The notes: a model not told the origin generated them from the letters alone. A stretch of DNA of 54,925 nt from Succinivibrio sp. (GCA_017469335.1 JAFUGP010000099.1:1-54925), one strand, 5' to 3'; shown: positions 17,803-28,260, counted from the stretch's first letter. A program made the numbers and translations.

Positions 17803-17855
17803 GGAACCGTAAGGTTCCGCAGGCGGCGGGATAGCAGTTGTTCCGTCGCCTTTTT
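17803..17855 (+). terminator. Tandem hairpins and terminator between tal and tkt
   Basis: GGAACC-GTAA-GGTTCC (17803-17818) is a perfect short hairpin. It is followed directly by AGGCGGCGG (17821-17829) pairing with CCGTCGCCT (17843-17851, one mismatch) and a T run at 17851-17855. The second is a plausible rho-independent terminator or attenuator. It ends about 20 bases before the tkt start codon, so tkt may depend on readthrough. Confidence 0.65.
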
Positions 17856-17874
17856 ATTACGTAAGGAGTAAAAA

Positions 17875-19866
17875 ATGTCCGAATACAGAGAGCTTGCCAA
17901 TGCGGTGCGTGCTTTGAGCATGGATGGTGTGCAGAAGGCCAATTCCGGTCACCCCGGTGCCCCGCTGGGCATGGCTGACATGGCCGAAGCCCTGTGGCGC
18001 GGCTTCCTGCATCATAATCCTGCCGATCCCAAGTGGCCTAACCGCGATCGTTTCGTGCTCTCCAACGGTCATGCCTCGATGCTGATTTATTCGTTGCTGC
18101 ACCTGAGCGGTTACGATCTGAGCATTGAGGACCTCAAAAATTTCCGTCAGCTTGATTCCAAGACCCCCGGTCATCCCGAGTACGGACTGGTTCCGGGCGT
18201 GGAGACCACTACCGGACCTCTGGGACAGGGCATCGCCAATGCCGTGGGTTTTGCCATTGCCGAGTCGATGCTGGCCCAGGAGTTCAACCGTGACGGTTTC
18301 AAGATAGTCGACCATTTCACTTATGCTTTCTTAGGCGACGGCTGCATGATGGAGGGTATCTCCCATGAAGCCTGCTCACTGGCCGGCACGTTGGGGCTGG
18401 GCAAGCTGATTGCCCTGTATGATTCCAACGGCATTTCCATTGACGGCAAGGTGAAGGGCTGGTTTGCCGACGACACGCAAAAGCGCTTTGAAGGTTATGG
18501 CTGGCAGGTCATCAAAATCGAGGACGGCAACGACGGCGAGCAATTGCGCAATGCCATCGCCTACGCGCAAAAAGATCTTACCCGCCCCAGCCTCATCATC
18601 TGCCCGACCACCATCGGTTTCGGCTCGCCGAACAAGGCCGGCACTGCCGCCTCCCACGGCGCTCCTTTAGGTGATGACGAAATTAAGCTCACCAAGGAGA
18701 AATTGGGCTGGAAATACGGTCCTTTCGAGATCCCGCAGGAAATTTACCAAAAGTGGGATGCCCGTCCGCAGGGTGCCAAGCTCGAAGAGGAGTGGAAAAA
18801 ACTCTTTGAGGCTTACCGCAAGAGCTACCCCCAGGAGGCTGCCGAGTTTGAGCGCCGGGTCGCCGGCAAACTGCCGGACAACTTCGAGCAGGCCACCTCG
18901 GAGTGGCTGCTCAAGCTACAGCACAGCGCCGATCCCAAGGTTGCCACCCGCAAGGCAGGTCAGCTGGCGCTGGACTTCTTCGGCGCTCTGCTGCCGGAGT
19001 TGGTAGGCGGCTCTGCCGATCTGGCACCGTCCAACCTGACCGTCAACAAGGCCTCCAAGGACTACACCCCCTGTCAGCCGGGCAACTACCTGCACTGGGG
19101 TGTGCGTGAATTCGGTATGTCGGCGGCCATGAACGGTATTTTGCTGCACGGCGGGTTCCGTCCCTACGGCGGCACTTTCCTGGTGTTCTCCGATTACGCC
19201 CGCAACGCCATGCGTATGTCGGCGCTGATGGAGATCCCGACAGTGTATGTCTACACCCATGATTCCATCGGCGTGGGCGAGGACGGCCCGACTCACCAGC
19301 CCATTGAGCAGGTCTCGTCCATGCGCCTTATCCCCAACCTTGATACCTGGCGCCCCTGCGACATGGTGGAGACCGCCGCTGCCTGGACCTCCATGCTCTC
19401 CCGTAAGAACGGCCCGGGCGATATCGTGCTGACCAGGCAGACCTTAGAGCAGATGCCGCGTACCGACGAGCAGGTCAAGGACATACTCAAGGGCGGGTAC
19501 ATCCTCAAGGACTGCGAGGGCACTCCGGATATCATCCTGCTGGCCTCCGGCTCCGAAGTGGCACTGTGCTATCACGCCGCCGAGAAACTGGCCCAGGAAG
19601 GCAAGAAGGTGCGGGTGGTGTCCATGCCCTGTGTTGAGGCCTTCGATCGTCAGGATGCAGCCTATCAGGAGAAGGTTCTGCCCAAGCAGTGCCGCGCCCG
19701 TCTGGCGGTCGAGGCCGGCTCCACCGCCTTATGGCGCAAGTATGTGGGCTTGGACGGTAAGGTCATCGGTCTTGACCACTACGGCGCTTCCGCGCCGGCC
19801 GGCAAGCTCTTTGAGCGCTACGGCTTCACGGTTGACAACGTGGTGAATACCGCCAAGAGCCTTTAA
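17875..19866 (+). CDS. tkt: Transketolase
   Basis: Transketolase transfers two-carbon ketol units among pentose, tetrose and hexose phosphates using thiamine diphosphate. The 663-residue product is the normal length. It has the cofactor motif from GDGCMMEG (154-161) to the Asn at 185, an N-terminal SGHPGAPLG segment (24-32), GPLGQGI at 114-120, and the Pyr-domain segment [14 protein letters not shown] with the catalytic Glu region before it (REFGMS). The ATG has an AAGGAG site seven bases upstream. A strong terminator follows. Confidence 0.98.
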   Translation: MSEYRELANAVRALSMDGVQKANSGHPGAPLGMADMAEALWRGFLHHNPADPKWPNRDRFVLSNGHASMLIYSLLHLSGYDLSIEDLKNFRQLDSKTPGHPEYGLVPGVETTTGPLGQGIANAVGFAIAESMLAQEFNRDGFKIVDHFTYAFLGDGCMMEGISHEACSLAGTLGLGKLIALYDSNGISIDGKVKGWFADDTQKRFEGYGWQVIKIEDGNDGEQLRNAIAYAQKDLTRPSLIICPTTIGFGSPNKAGTAASHGAPLGDDEIKLTKEKLGWKYGPFEIPQEIYQKWDARPQGAKLEEEWKKLFEAYRKSYPQEAAEFERRVAGKLPDNFEQATSEWLLKLQHSADPKVATRKAGQLALDFFGALLPELVGGSADLAPSNLTVNKASKDYTPCQPGNYLHWGVREFGMSAAMNGILLHGGFRPYGGTFLVFSDYARNAMRMSALMEIPTVYVYTHDSIGVGEDGPTHQPIEQVSSMRLIPNLDTWRPCDMVETAAAWTSMLSRKNGPGDIVLTRQTLEQMPRTDEQVKDILKGGYILKDCEGTPDIILLASGSEVALCYHAAEKLAQEGKKVRVVSMPCVEAFDRQDAAYQEKVLPKQCRARLAVEAGSTALWRKYVGLDGKVIGLDHYGASAPAGKLFERYGFTVDNVVNTAKSL

Positions 19867-19889
19867 AATTCTAAAAAGTAACTGAACAA

Positions 19890-19931
19890 ACAGGCCGCGC
19901 CGGTGTAGACCGACGCGGCCTGTGTTTTTTT
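19890..19931 (+). terminator. Rho-independent terminator of tkt
   Basis: ACAGGCCGCG (19890-19899) pairs perfectly with CGCGGCCTGT (19914-19923) around a 14-base loop, followed by a run of seven T residues (19925-19931). It lies 24 bases after the tkt stop. The remaining 214 bases before pgk show no clear promoter to me. Confidence 0.9.
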
Positions 19932-20145
19932 GTCGATGCCACTTGGTTGCCAGAACGTCTTTTTGCCCGGATCAGCACTAACTTTTTTAGCAGAGTGTTA
20001 ATAAACGCAAGGTTCACGGCGGGCGGTGATGCTAGATTTAGCAGGATGTTTTTTGACCGGCGGATATGTGCAGACAAACCTCGGGTTTGAAAGACAATAC
20101 CAGGACTACTTACTCAGTGTAATTTGCATAGAAAAGGAAGAAACT

Positions 20146-21324
20146 ATGGCAATTTTGAAGATGACCGATCTCGATCTCAAAGGCAAACGTGTGCTGATCC
20201 GTGCAGACCTCAACGTCCCCATTAAGGACGGCAAGGTCGCCTCCGATAAGCGCATTGTGTCCAGCCTGCCGGCCATTGAGCTGGCTTTGAAGCAGGGTGC
20301 CAAGGTGATGGTAACCTCTCATCTGGGCCGTCCGGAAGAGGGCGTGTACGCTGAGGAGTTCTCCTTAAAGCCGGTAGCCGACTTCATCGCTGCCAAACTG
20401 CCGGGCGTCAAGGTCAGCCTGGTCAAGAACGAGGATTACTTAAGCGGCAATTTCCCGCTCAACGAGGGCGAGCTGGCCGTACTGGACAACTGCCGCTTCA
20501 ACAAGGGCGAGAAGAAAAACGACGAGGCACTGTCCAAGAAATATGCCGCGTTGTGCGACGTGTTCGTGATGGACGCTTTCGGCACGGCTCACCGCGCTCA
20601 GGCTACCACCTACGGTGTGGCTCAGTTCGCCCCGGTGGCCTGCGCCGGCCCGCTTCTGGCCGCCGAGCTTGAGGCTCTGGGCAAAGTGATGGACAATCCG
20701 CAGCGCCCGATGGTCGCCATCGTGGGCGGCTCGAAGGTGTCCACCAAACTCACCGTGTTGAACAGCCTCCTTAAGGTCGCCGACAACCTCATCGTGGGCG
20801 GCGGCATCGCCAATACCTTCATCGCCGCGGCCGGCAACAAGGTAGGCAAGTCCCTGTGCGAGGCCGATCTCATCGATACCGCCAAGGACGTGGCCAGCAA
20901 GACCTCCATTCCGGAGTTCGTCGACGTGGTGGTGGGCAAGGAGTTTGACGAAAACACTCCGGCCACCGTCAAGGATCTCAAGGATGTGGCTGATGACGAC
21001 ATGATCATGGACTTAGGTCCTAAATCCATGGCCAATATCGAGCAGGCCATCAAGAACGCCAAGACCATTTTGTGGAACGGCCCGGTGGGTGTGTTTGAGT
21101 TCAAGCAGTTTGCTGCGGGCAGCAAGGCCTTGGCCGATGCCATCGCCTCCTCCGGAGCCTTCTCGGTGGCCGGCGGCGGTGACACCATCAAGGCTATCCA
21201 GGATTTCGGGGTGGAGAAGAAGATCTCCTACATCTCCACCGGCGGCGGCGCTTTCTTGGAGTTCGTGGAAGGCAAGAAACTGCCGGCCGTGGAAATCTTA
21301 GAGAAGAGAGCGGCCGAGAAATAA
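20146..21324 (+). CDS. pgk: Phosphoglycerate kinase
   Basis: Pgk interconverts 1,3-bisphosphoglycerate and 3-phosphoglycerate with ATP formation. The 392-residue product (E. coli 387) has RADLNVP at 19-25, the substrate-binding segment [15 protein letters not shown], the hinge segment and the nucleotide site GGGDT near the C-terminus. An open frame continues 40 codons upstream, but the ATG at 20146 is preceded by an AAAGGAAG site and matches the family start. fba follows after 76 bases, as in many gammaproteobacteria. No epd gene is present here, unlike the E. coli epd-pgk-fbaA order. Confidence 0.98.
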   Translation: MAILKMTDLDLKGKRVLIRADLNVPIKDGKVASDKRIVSSLPAIELALKQGAKVMVTSHLGRPEEGVYAEEFSLKPVADFIAAKLPGVKVSLVKNEDYLSGNFPLNEGELAVLDNCRFNKGEKKNDEALSKKYAALCDVFVMDAFGTAHRAQATTYGVAQFAPVACAGPLLAAELEALGKVMDNPQRPMVAIVGGSKVSTKLTVLNSLLKVADNLIVGGGIANTFIAAAGNKVGKSLCEADLIDTAKDVASKTSIPEFVDVVVGKEFDENTPATVKDLKDVADDDMIMDLGPKSMANIEQAIKNAKTILWNGPVGVFEFKQFAAGSKALADAIASSGAFSVAGGGDTIKAIQDFGVEKKISYISTGGGAFLEFVEGKKLPAVEILEKRAAEK

Positions 21325-21400
21325 TAACGGCAGGTCGCCTGCTACGGCGGGCGGCCTGAGCGCAATTTATTATCAACTTCACTTTATAGGTATTCTTAAC

Positions 21401-22480
21401 ATGACCAAAATTTCCGATGTCGTCAAGCCGGGCGTATGCTGCGGCGAAAACCTGCAGAAACTCTTTGCCGTGGCCCGTGAGAACGGCTACGCATTCCCGG
21501 CCGTCAACTGCGTGGGCACCAACTCCATCAACGCGGTGCTTGAGGCTGCGGCCGAGGCCAAGTCAGCGGTGATCGTGCAGTTCTCCAACGGTGGTGCCTC
21601 GTTCATCGGCGGCAAGGGCCTCAAACTCGACAAGCCCCAGCAGGTGGCGGTATTAGGCTCCATCTCAGGTGCCCTGCATGCCCGCAATGTGGCCGCCTAC
21701 TATGGCGTGCCGGTGGTGCTGCATACCGATCACTGCGCCAAGAAACTGCTGCCCTGGGTGGACGGCCTGTTAGATGCCGGTGAGCAGTATTTCAAAGAGC
21801 ATGGCGAGCCCTTGTTCTCCTCGCACATGATTGACCTCAGTGAGGAGAAACTCACCGATAACGTCGATCTGTGCTGCAAGTACCTAGAGCGCATGTCCAA
21901 GATCGGCATGACTTTGGAATTGGAGTTAGGCTGCACCGGCGGTGAAGAGGACGGCGTGGACAACTCCGGCAAGGATGAGTCCGCTCTGTACACGCAGCCC
22001 CAGGATGTGGCCTATGCCTATGAGCGTCTGATGAAGATCTCACCGAATTTCACCATTGCCGCCTCCTTCGGCAACGTGCATGGTGTGTACAAGCCGGGTA
22101 ACGTCAAACTCAAGCCCACCATCCTGCGTGACTCCCAGAAGTACATTCAGGAGAAATTCCACACCGGTGAGAAGCCGGTCAATCTGGTGTTCCACGGCGG
22201 CTCGGGCTCAAGCCCCGAGGAGATCCGCGAGGCAGTGTCCTACGGCGTGATCAAGATGAACATCGATACCGATACGCAGTGGGCCTGCTGGAACGGTGTG
22301 CGTGAGTACTACCAGAAGAATGAGGCCTATCTGCAGGGTCAGTTGGGCAACCCCGAGGGACCGGACAAGCCCAACAAGAAGTTCTACGATCCGCGCGTGT
22401 GGCTGAGGGCCGGTGAGGCTACCATGAAAGCCCGTGTGATTGAGGCCTTCAAGGAATTGGGATCTTACAACTCGCTGTAA
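21401..22480 (+). CDS. fbaA: Class II fructose-bisphosphate aldolase
   Basis: This zinc enzyme interconverts fructose 1,6-bisphosphate with glyceraldehyde 3-phosphate and dihydroxyacetone phosphate. The 359-residue product has the same length as E. coli FbaA. The segment LHTDHCAKK contains the catalytic Asp110 and metal-ligand His111. Other signatures are LELGCTGGEEDGVDN, ASFGNVHGVYKPGN with a metal-ligand His, and VFHGGSGS, the phosphate-binding loop. A near-hairpin (CAGGTCGCC with GGGCGGCCTG, about 21331-21358) without a T run lies between pgk and fba, so the two are probably co-transcribed with processing. Confidence 0.98.
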   Translation: MTKISDVVKPGVCCGENLQKLFAVARENGYAFPAVNCVGTNSINAVLEAAAEAKSAVIVQFSNGGASFIGGKGLKLDKPQQVAVLGSISGALHARNVAAYYGVPVVLHTDHCAKKLLPWVDGLLDAGEQYFKEHGEPLFSSHMIDLSEEKLTDNVDLCCKYLERMSKIGMTLELELGCTGGEEDGVDNSGKDESALYTQPQDVAYAYERLMKISPNFTIAASFGNVHGVYKPGNVKLKPTILRDSQKYIQEKFHTGEKPVNLVFHGGSGSSPEEIREAVSYGVIKMNIDTDTQWACWNGVREYYQKNEAYLQGQLGNPEGPDKPNKKFYDPRVWLRAGEATMKARVIEAFKELGSYNSL

Positions 22481-22549
22481 GCCCAACCCTTAACTGATCT
22501 AGATGAGGCCCGCAGAAATGCTGGTCTCTTATTAGGATGTATCAAAAGG

Positions 22550-22577
22550 AAAGCCCGCCGCAATCGCGACGGGCTTT
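22550..22577. terminator. Bidirectional terminator between fba and fliD
   Basis: AAAGCCCG (22550-22557) pairs with CGGGCTTT (22570-22577) around a 12-base loop between two convergent genes. The arms supply T-rich tails in both directions (GGGCTTTGG on the plus strand, GGGCTTTCCTTTTG on the minus strand). A second hairpin, GTCAGC/GCTGAC, occupies 22582-22600 just beyond the fliD stop. Confidence 0.8.
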
Positions 22578-22600
22578 GGCTGTCAGCTTATGACGCTGAC

Positions 22601-24112
22601 TTATTTGGAGGACTTGGTCGAAGCAGACAGTGAGGTCAGCACGGTGCTCAAGTACGACAGTGAGGTGTTGTAACTGGCCATGAGCGAATCGAGCTTGCCA
22701 TAACGGTCACGCAGGTTAGCCTCATATTTTTCCAACGCCTCGGTGTTGGAGTCTATCTTGTTTTCGATGGTCTTCTGCTGTGAGTTGATGCTCTCCAGTC
22801 TCTTGGACAGAATGCCCGAGGATTTGGTATACGGCGTGACCAGATTGTTCATCTTGGTTATGATGCCGTCATCACCGGAGAGCAGGTTCTCCACCGCCGT
22901 CGGGCTTTCAGAGAGCGCGGTCTTGAACTTCACCGAGTTGAAGGACAAGGTGCCGTCCTCTTCATAGGAAATACCCATGTTGAAGATGGTTTTGCCGTCT
23001 TCCGTGGCGTTGAAGCCGGAGATCATGTTCTGCAGGTTGTTTCTTAAGGTGTAGACCGAGGCATCGCCTGCCAGATCGCCACCATCCTCATTGCTTACCC
23101 CGTCGGTATAGGTATTGTGCTTATACAGCGCATCCAGACTGCCGATGATGGTGTTATAGGCCGTCACAAAGCTCTGCACCTTGTTGGCAATGCCATCGGC
23201 GTCGGACTCCACTCCGACCTTGTAGGTTTTGTAGCTGGTGCCGTTGAAACTCACCTTGTCGCTGTCCGAGCTCGAAGCGGTCGGCGAGAGGGTGTTGACG
23301 GTCAGTTTCAGACCGGCAATCTGACCTTGGTCAAATACGTTGGTGCTGCTGTGCACCTCATCGCCGTCCACCAGCAATACCGCGTCCTGGCTCTTCTGGG
23401 CGATGTTCCAGTTATTCTGATTGACCTTGCCGTCATCACCAGTCACGTGTACACCGCTCTTGTCAAACATGCTCAGGCTGTCACCGTTGCCGTTGCCACC
23501 GCTGCTGCTGATCCTAAGCGAGTTGGCGCTGTCACCGGTGACATTGGTGTCCAGAGAGAAGGTAAAGCCCGTGGAGGTTTCCACCAGTGAGGCGGTGACG
23601 CCGAGGCTGTTGCCGTCGAGCTTCTTGCGGATGCTGTCTAGGGTATCACCCTCTTCCACCTCAATGCTGAAACTCTTCTCGTCATCCCCCACACCCATGC
23701 TGAAGGTCAGAGTACCGGCTTCAAAGCTGTTGTGAAAGCCGTCTTCATTTTCACCTGCCACCTGAAAGCGCTGCACCGAACGCTCGGATTTGGCCAGCTG
23801 GGTTACGGCAATATTGTAATTTGCCGCACCGGCGTCTTTTTCGGTGGTTACATCGAACACGCCCGCCGAGCCCTGATTGGTGGTGACTTTTTTGGCCGAA
23901 AAGGTGCCTTCACCGCTTAAGGTATTCAGAACGCTCTGAAAGGAACTCAGTCCGGACTTGAGAGTATTGACACCAGACTCCTCAATGTAGAGGTTATTTT
24001 TCATCTGGGTAGTACGTCTGTTAAGCTGAGTCTTCTTCTGGCTGACCATGGCCGAGATGATGCTTTCAAAATCAACACCGGATCCGGTTCCCGCCGAGGT
24101 TATAGTAGCCAT
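22601..24112 (-). CDS. fliD: Flagellar filament cap protein FliD
   Basis: FliD caps the growing filament and guides flagellin insertion. The 503-residue product begins with TSAGTGSGVDFESIISAMV, the typical FliD_N pattern, followed by a coiled-coil start. A variable Ser/Asp/Gly-rich central domain follows. The C-terminal FliD_C domain has NLVTPYTKSSGILSKRLESI and a heptad-rich end. No fliS or fliT chaperone gene follows; it converges on fba with a terminator between. The N-terminus has no cleavable signal, as expected for type III export. A sigma-28-like promoter lies about 83 bases upstream. Confidence 0.95.
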   Translation of the reverse strand: MATITSAGTGSGVDFESIISAMVSQKKTQLNRRTTQMKNNLYIEESGVNTLKSGLSSFQSVLNTLSGEGTFSAKKVTTNQGSAGVFDVTTEKDAGAANYNIAVTQLAKSERSVQRFQVAGENEDGFHNSFEAGTLTFSMGVGDDEKSFSIEVEEGDTLDSIRKKLDGNSLGVTASLVETSTGFTFSLDTNVTGDSANSLRISSSGGNGNGDSLSMFDKSGVHVTGDDGKVNQNNWNIAQKSQDAVLLVDGDEVHSSTNVFDQGQIAGLKLTVNTLSPTASSSDSDKVSFNGTSYKTYKVGVESDADGIANKVQSFVTAYNTIIGSLDALYKHNTYTDGVSNEDGGDLAGDASVYTLRNNLQNMISGFNATEDGKTIFNMGISYEEDGTLSFNSVKFKTALSESPTAVENLLSGDDGIITKMNNLVTPYTKSSGILSKRLESINSQQKTIENKIDSNTEALEKYEANLRDRYGKLDSLMASYNTSLSYLSTVLTSLSASTKSSK

Positions 24113-24194
24113 TTCTTTCTTCCTCCGTAAGTGCCGCGTTTAAAGCGCACACGACACGAGGCATTGCGAGGATGCCTCCTTATTCTCTACCCTC

Positions 24195-24222
24195 TTAACG
24201 GCAAAGCGGCCTGTACTCTTTA
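24195..24222 (-). promoter_or_regulatory. Sigma-28-like promoter of fliD
   Basis: On the minus strand, TAAA (24222-24219) and GCCGTTAA (24202-24195) are separated by 16 bases. The sigma-28 consensus is TAAA-N15-GCCGATAA, so the -10 matches at seven of eight positions. The -35 falls within the loop of the lysC terminator hairpin. The same octamer GCCGTTAA occurs before the YjfB-like gene at 46281. Confidence 0.45.
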
Positions 24223-24232
24223 GTCAGGCCGC
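24206..24232 (-). terminator. Hairpin downstream of lysC
   Basis: GCGGCCTG (24206-24213) pairs perfectly with CAGGCCGC (24225-24232) around an 11-base loop. Read on the minus strand it follows lysC and is trailed by TTTGCC, a short T tract. It is a plausible terminator and overlaps the candidate fliD promoter. Confidence 0.55.
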
Positions 24233-24283
24233 AGATAATTTGCAGTGTTTTTCGGCAATTCTAAGCAAGAAAGGTACCAGAGC

Positions 24284-25645
24284 TCAGGACTCCAGCAGAT
24301 GACGGTGTACTTCCTGCAGCGCGGCCACGTCATCTTGTTCATTTACCAGGAAACAGAGGTTATGGCTGGAGGCCCCGTAGCAGATCATGCGCACCGGGAA
24401 GCTGCTGATGGAATCAAAGGCTTTGGTGGCAATGCCCGGCAGTGAGGACATGTCATTGCCGATAATGGCAACTAAGGACAAAGAGTGCTCCACTTTGACA
24501 TGGCAGAAGGAGCGCAGTTCCTCCAACATGTCCTCGGAGATGGAACTCTGCCCTGAGGTCTGGGTACCCGCGTCCAAGGTGACGGCGATGGAAACCTCGG
24601 AGGTCGAGACCAGGTCAACCGAGCGCCGGTATTTGGCAAAAATGCCGAATACCTGGGCCAGAAATCCCGATACCCCCACCATTTTGGGAGAGGAGAGCAC
24701 GATCAGGGTCTGATGGCGGCGCAACGCCACCGCTCTGAAGGGGGGATGGGACTCGGTGGCCGGGCGCACCCAGGTGCCGCCTAATTCGGGCTCGCGGCTG
24801 GATCCCACATAAACAGGGATCCCGCGGCGTACCGCTGGCAGCAGGGTGGAGGGATGCAGGATCTTGGCTCCGAAGGTCGCCATCTCGGCTGCCTCCAGGT
24901 AGGTAAGCTCGCTGATGGGCTGAGCGTGCGGTACCAGCCTGGGATCGGTGGTGTACACGCCCGGCACGTCGGTCCAGATGGAGATGGTGGCGGCGTTGCA
25001 GGCTTCGCCCAACAAGGCGGCGGTGTAATCCGAGCCGCCGCGCCCTAAAGTGGTGGTCTGACCTTCGCTGTTGGAGGAGATGAAACCCTGGGTGATGACG
25101 ATCTCGTCCCCGGTTAAAAGCGGCATGAGCTTTTCCTGCACCAGCGAGTAAATCACCTCCACCAGCGGAGTGGCGCAGCCAAAAGACGAGTCGGTGCGCA
25201 TGACCTGCCGCACGTCAAACCAGCGCGCCTTGACACCGTTCTCCTTGAACAGCTCGGTAAAGAGGTAAGATGACATGAGTTCCCCGTGGCAGACAATGCG
25301 GTCCGTGAGGGCATCACTGCGGCTCATGCCGGCCTCCACACAGAGATTGCGGATCTCCGACAGGCGCTCTTCTATGTAGGCGGTAAGCTCACTTTGATTT
25401 TTCAGCCCGGCGATGATCTCGGCATGAATGCCGCGCAGGCGGTTGATAAGTTCTTCGGTTTTGGCACCGTTGCAGGATCCTGAGGCCAGTTCCACCAGGA
25501 TGTTGGTGACACCGGAGCATGCGCTCACCACTACCAGTTTGGTGTTGGGATTGGACACCGCCACTTTGAAACTGGACTGCATGGCGGCCAGATTGCCTAC
25601 CGAGGTGCCGCCGAATTTTGCAATATCGAGATCTTTTACCACCAT
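24284..25645 (-). CDS. lysC: Aspartate kinase, LysC type
   Basis: Aspartate kinase makes aspartyl phosphate, the first step toward lysine, threonine and methionine. The 453-residue product (E. coli LysC 449) has KFGGTSV at 10-16, TTLGRGGSDYTAALL in the kinase domain, WTDVPGVYTTDPR, and C-terminal ACT domains ending MICYGASSHNLCFLV, as in the lysine-sensitive E. coli enzyme. There is no homoserine dehydrogenase domain. I use ATG 25645, with AAGAGG six bases before it, rather than a TTG two codons upstream. The leader is only about 90 bases, too short for a lysine riboswitch. Lysine inhibition is inferred from the family. Confidence 0.96.
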   Translation of the reverse strand: MVVKDLDIAKFGGTSVGNLAAMQSSFKVAVSNPNTKLVVVSACSGVTNILVELASGSCNGAKTEELINRLRGIHAEIIAGLKNQSELTAYIEERLSEIRNLCVEAGMSRSDALTDRIVCHGELMSSYLFTELFKENGVKARWFDVRQVMRTDSSFGCATPLVEVIYSLVQEKLMPLLTGDEIVITQGFISSNSEGQTTTLGRGGSDYTAALLGEACNAATISIWTDVPGVYTTDPRLVPHAQPISELTYLEAAEMATFGAKILHPSTLLPAVRRGIPVYVGSSREPELGGTWVRPATESHPPFRAVALRRHQTLIVLSSPKMVGVSGFLAQVFGIFAKYRRSVDLVSTSEVSIAVTLDAGTQTSGQSSISEDMLEELRSFCHVKVEHSLSLVAIIGNDMSSLPGIATKAFDSISSFPVRMICYGASSHNLCFLVNEQDDVAALQEVHRHLLES

Positions 25646-25736
25646 ACCCAACCTCTTGAGGAACCAAATTACACTTGAGAGTGAGGTTAACAGCCCGTTT
25701 GCTACGGCGCTGTCCGGGCGGTTAATGCCTCAGCCT

Positions 25737-26084
25737 TTATTCGATGTTCTCTTCGCTGCTGCCGCCGGAGCCCATCATGCCCGGCATCTCATCGTCATTG
25801 CCCACGGAGCACAGACGATGCAGATGGCGCGGTTGTATCACCTGCAGGTATTTGCTGAAGACCTTGGCGTTACGGTCGGTGATGACATCATTGCCGGTGA
25901 TCTGTTCCAAAAACAACTTTTCCTGCTCATCCTGCGGCTTGCGATTGCCTTTGTACAGTTCCATCATGGCCGTGCCGCACTGCTCAAGCAGTGACGACTC
26001 GTTGATGGTGAAATTGCCGCTTCGGCGAATGCCGCGGGCAAAATGCTGAAAATCATTGAAGGGCTTGCCAGATTCGAAGCTCAT
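25737..26084 (-). CDS. maoP: MaoP/DUF413 family protein
   Basis: In E. coli, MaoP (YifE) helps organise the Ori macrodomain of the chromosome together with a site called maoS. The 115-residue product carries the DUF413 pattern: FARGIRRSGNFTINESSLLE (about residues 14-33), a conserved Glu/Lys segment NRKPQDEQEKLF, then AKVFSKYLQVIQPRHLHRL. The C-terminus is a short acidic Gly/Ser tail. The frame stays open for 46 more codons upstream, but those residues are unlike the family. ATG 26084 has a GAGAG site eight bases upstream. It sits upstream of lysC on the same strand, 91 bases away, and diverges from glnS. I saw no maoS-like site. Confidence 0.85.
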   Translation of the reverse strand: MSFESGKPFNDFQHFARGIRRSGNFTINESSLLEQCGTAMMELYKGNRKPQDEQEKLFLEQITGNDVITDRNAKVFSKYLQVIQPRHLHRLCSVGNDDEMPGMMGSGGSSEENIE

Positions 26085-26417
26085 AAAAATCTCTCGTAGC
26101 AACTGTTGATGTACTGACTGCGGAGCGAGTAGCCATGGCGGGATGCTCATGATTCGCGACTCCGACCTTGAGCCTATTTTAGCACCGCAGCGGGGGTGTA
26201 ACCAAAAGAAGTCCCGCTGCATAGTGTCCTCAGTGATTGGGAACCGGTGGGGATCCTAGCGCAGACTGTCTCCACAACCTGCGATTTTTCCGCAAGTGAA
26301 AAGTGAGTTGCTGTTCCGGCACGGTTTTTGAGCTTGACGTTACCAGACGTTTAAGAGGCTTCTTGGTAAAGATTGTATGTAAAAACAATAAAATATTTGA
26401 TAAAACCGCATAAAAAA
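26085..26417. other. Intergenic region between maoP and glnS
   Basis: This is the upstream part of a divergent gap of about 400 bases between maoP and glnS. It has an AT-rich stretch near 26370-26417 leading into the glnS promoter. I see no gene, tRNA or clear structured RNA in it, and no clear maoP promoter. Confidence 0.5.
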
Positions 26418-26446
26418 TTGTGCGAGCCCAAGTGCTTTGCTACAAT
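26418..26446 (+). promoter_or_regulatory. Candidate promoter of glnS
   Basis: TTGTGC (26418-26423) and TACAAT (26441-26446) are separated by 17 bases. TGC directly before the -10 makes it an extended -10 promoter. It lies about 40 bases before the glnS ATG. Confidence 0.6.
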
Positions 26447-26486
26447 TAGCCAGATCGTTTATACAACCTGTTTTTTTGGATGATTT

Positions 26487-28184
26487 ATGACTTCTGGCAA
26501 CGGAGATCGCGCTGACGGAGCAGGCGCAGAGAGGATCCCCAGAAATTTCATTACCGACATTATCGATGCCGATCTCAAAGAAGGGCGCGAGGATCATGTG
26601 GCAACGCGCTTTCCGCCTGAACCAAACGGTTATCTGCATATAGGCCACGCCAAATCCATCTGCCTGAATTTCGGACTGGCGCGGGACTATCAGGGTACCT
26701 GCAACCTGCGTTTTGATGATACCAATCCTGTCAAGGAAGACGCTGAGTACGTCAATTCCATCATGGCTGATGTCCGCTGGCTGGGCTTTGAATGGCAGGG
26801 ATTAAAGCACACCTCCGACTATTTTGACCAGCTCTGCTCGTATGCGGTGGAACTCATAGAGCAGGGCCTGGCTTATGTGGACTCGCTCAGTCCCGATGAG
26901 ATCCGTGACTATCGCGGCACCCTGACCGAGCCGGGGCGAGAGAGCCCCTACCGCAATCGCAGCGTAGCCGAGAACTTAAAGCTGTTCACTGACATGAAGG
27001 AAGGTCGCATCAAGGAAGGCGAGGCCTGTCTGAGGGCACGCATTGACATGGCATCTCCTTTCATGTGCATGCGCGATCCGGTGATTTACCGGGTGCGCTT
27101 TGCCACTCACGAGCAGACCGGGGATAAGTGGTGCATCTATCCCATGTACGATTTTGCCCACTGCATCTCCGATGCCATAGAAGGGATCACCCATTCCATC
27201 TGCACTCTGGAGTTTCAGGACAACCGCAGGCTCTATGACTGGGTGCTGGACCATATTTCCATCAAATCGCGTCCGCATCAGTACGAGATGAGCAGACTTA
27301 ATCTGGCCTACTCAATCACTTCCAAACGCAAATTGAACGAACTGGTGGAGAGGAAACTGGTGGACGGTTGGGATGATCCTCGTCTTACCACCATCTCCGG
27401 GTTGCGGCGGCGCGGTTATACCCCCGCCTCCATACGCGAGTTCTGCAGGAGGATAGGTGTCACCAAGCAGGACAACGTGGTAGAGATGTCGGCTCTGGAG
27501 GCCTGCATCCGCGAGGACCTCAATCAAAATGCTCCCCGGGCCATGGCGGTGCTGCATCCTGTAAAGCTCGTTATCGACAATTACTCGGCAGCTTTGGCCG
27601 GGGTTGGGCCTTTGGAGGTACCCAATCATCCTGACCGCCCTGAACTGGGCAGCCGCCGGCTGGATCTGGGGCCTGAACTGTATATAGACGCCGCCGACTT
27701 CCGCGAGGAGGCCGATAAACACTATAAACGTCTGGTGACAGGCGGAGAGGTCAGGCTCAGGTATGGCTGCATCATCAAAGCCGTCTCCTGCCACAAAGAT
27801 GAAAGCGGCACAGTGACGGAGATTCATGCCGAGGCTGTGCCTGATTCCATCGGTCAGACTCCGGAGGGACACAAGGCGCGCGGTGTCATTCACTGGGTTA
27901 ATGCGCAAAGCTGTCTGCGCGGTACCGTCAAACTCTATCGCAACCTCTTTACCGTACCCAATCCGGGGGCAGCGGAGGACTTCCTCTCCACCGTGGATAC
28001 CCTCTCGCTTGAGACCTTAGACAATGCCGCCTTGGAGCAATCCTTGAGTCAGGCCGTAAGCGGACAGAGCTTTCAGTTTGAGCGCGAGGGTTATTTCTGC
28101 GTGGACAGCAAGTATTCCAAGGTGGGGGCGCCGGTATTCAATCTGACGGTGGCTCTGCGCGAAACCCGCAAAGGTAATGCTTAA
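26487..28184 (+). CDS. glnS: Glutaminyl-tRNA synthetase
   Basis: GlnRS charges tRNA-Gln with glutamine. The 565-residue product (E. coli 554) is a class I synthetase with [15 protein letters not shown] (HIGH at 51-54), [10 protein letters not shown], and the second ATP-binding motif in a SKRKL context (E. coli MSKRKL). The C-terminal beta-barrel anticodon-binding domain runs from about residue 340. The ATG at 26487 lies close to the promoter, with only a weak binding site. The N-terminus is about 10 residues longer than in E. coli. A gene of unknown role follows after 76 bases. Confidence 0.98.
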   Translation: MTSGNGDRADGAGAERIPRNFITDIIDADLKEGREDHVATRFPPEPNGYLHIGHAKSICLNFGLARDYQGTCNLRFDDTNPVKEDAEYVNSIMADVRWLGFEWQGLKHTSDYFDQLCSYAVELIEQGLAYVDSLSPDEIRDYRGTLTEPGRESPYRNRSVAENLKLFTDMKEGRIKEGEACLRARIDMASPFMCMRDPVIYRVRFATHEQTGDKWCIYPMYDFAHCISDAIEGITHSICTLEFQDNRRLYDWVLDHISIKSRPHQYEMSRLNLAYSITSKRKLNELVERKLVDGWDDPRLTTISGLRRRGYTPASIREFCRRIGVTKQDNVVEMSALEACIREDLNQNAPRAMAVLHPVKLVIDNYSAALAGVGPLEVPNHPDRPELGSRRLDLGPELYIDAADFREEADKHYKRLVTGGEVRLRYGCIIKAVSCHKDESGTVTEIHAEAVPDSIGQTPEGHKARGVIHWVNAQSCLRGTVKLYRNLFTVPNPGAAEDFLSTVDTLSLETLDNAALEQSLSQAVSGQSFQFEREGYFCVDSKYSKVGAPVFNLTVALRETRKGNA

Positions 28185-28260
28185 AATGGCAGGTAGCTAA
28201 CAGCGGACTGATTGACAATCACACATAATAACTACAGCAAATTATTGTAAGGAGCGATCG

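Noticed and set aside
25646-25736. Lysine riboswitch before lysC
   Set aside because: The gap to maoP is about 90 bases, too short for the roughly 170-base aptamer.
26317-26331. CGGCACG-GTTT-TTGA upstream of glnS as a sigma-54 promoter
   Set aside because: The essential GC at -12 is GA, and a good extended -10 sigma-70 promoter lies nearer to glnS.
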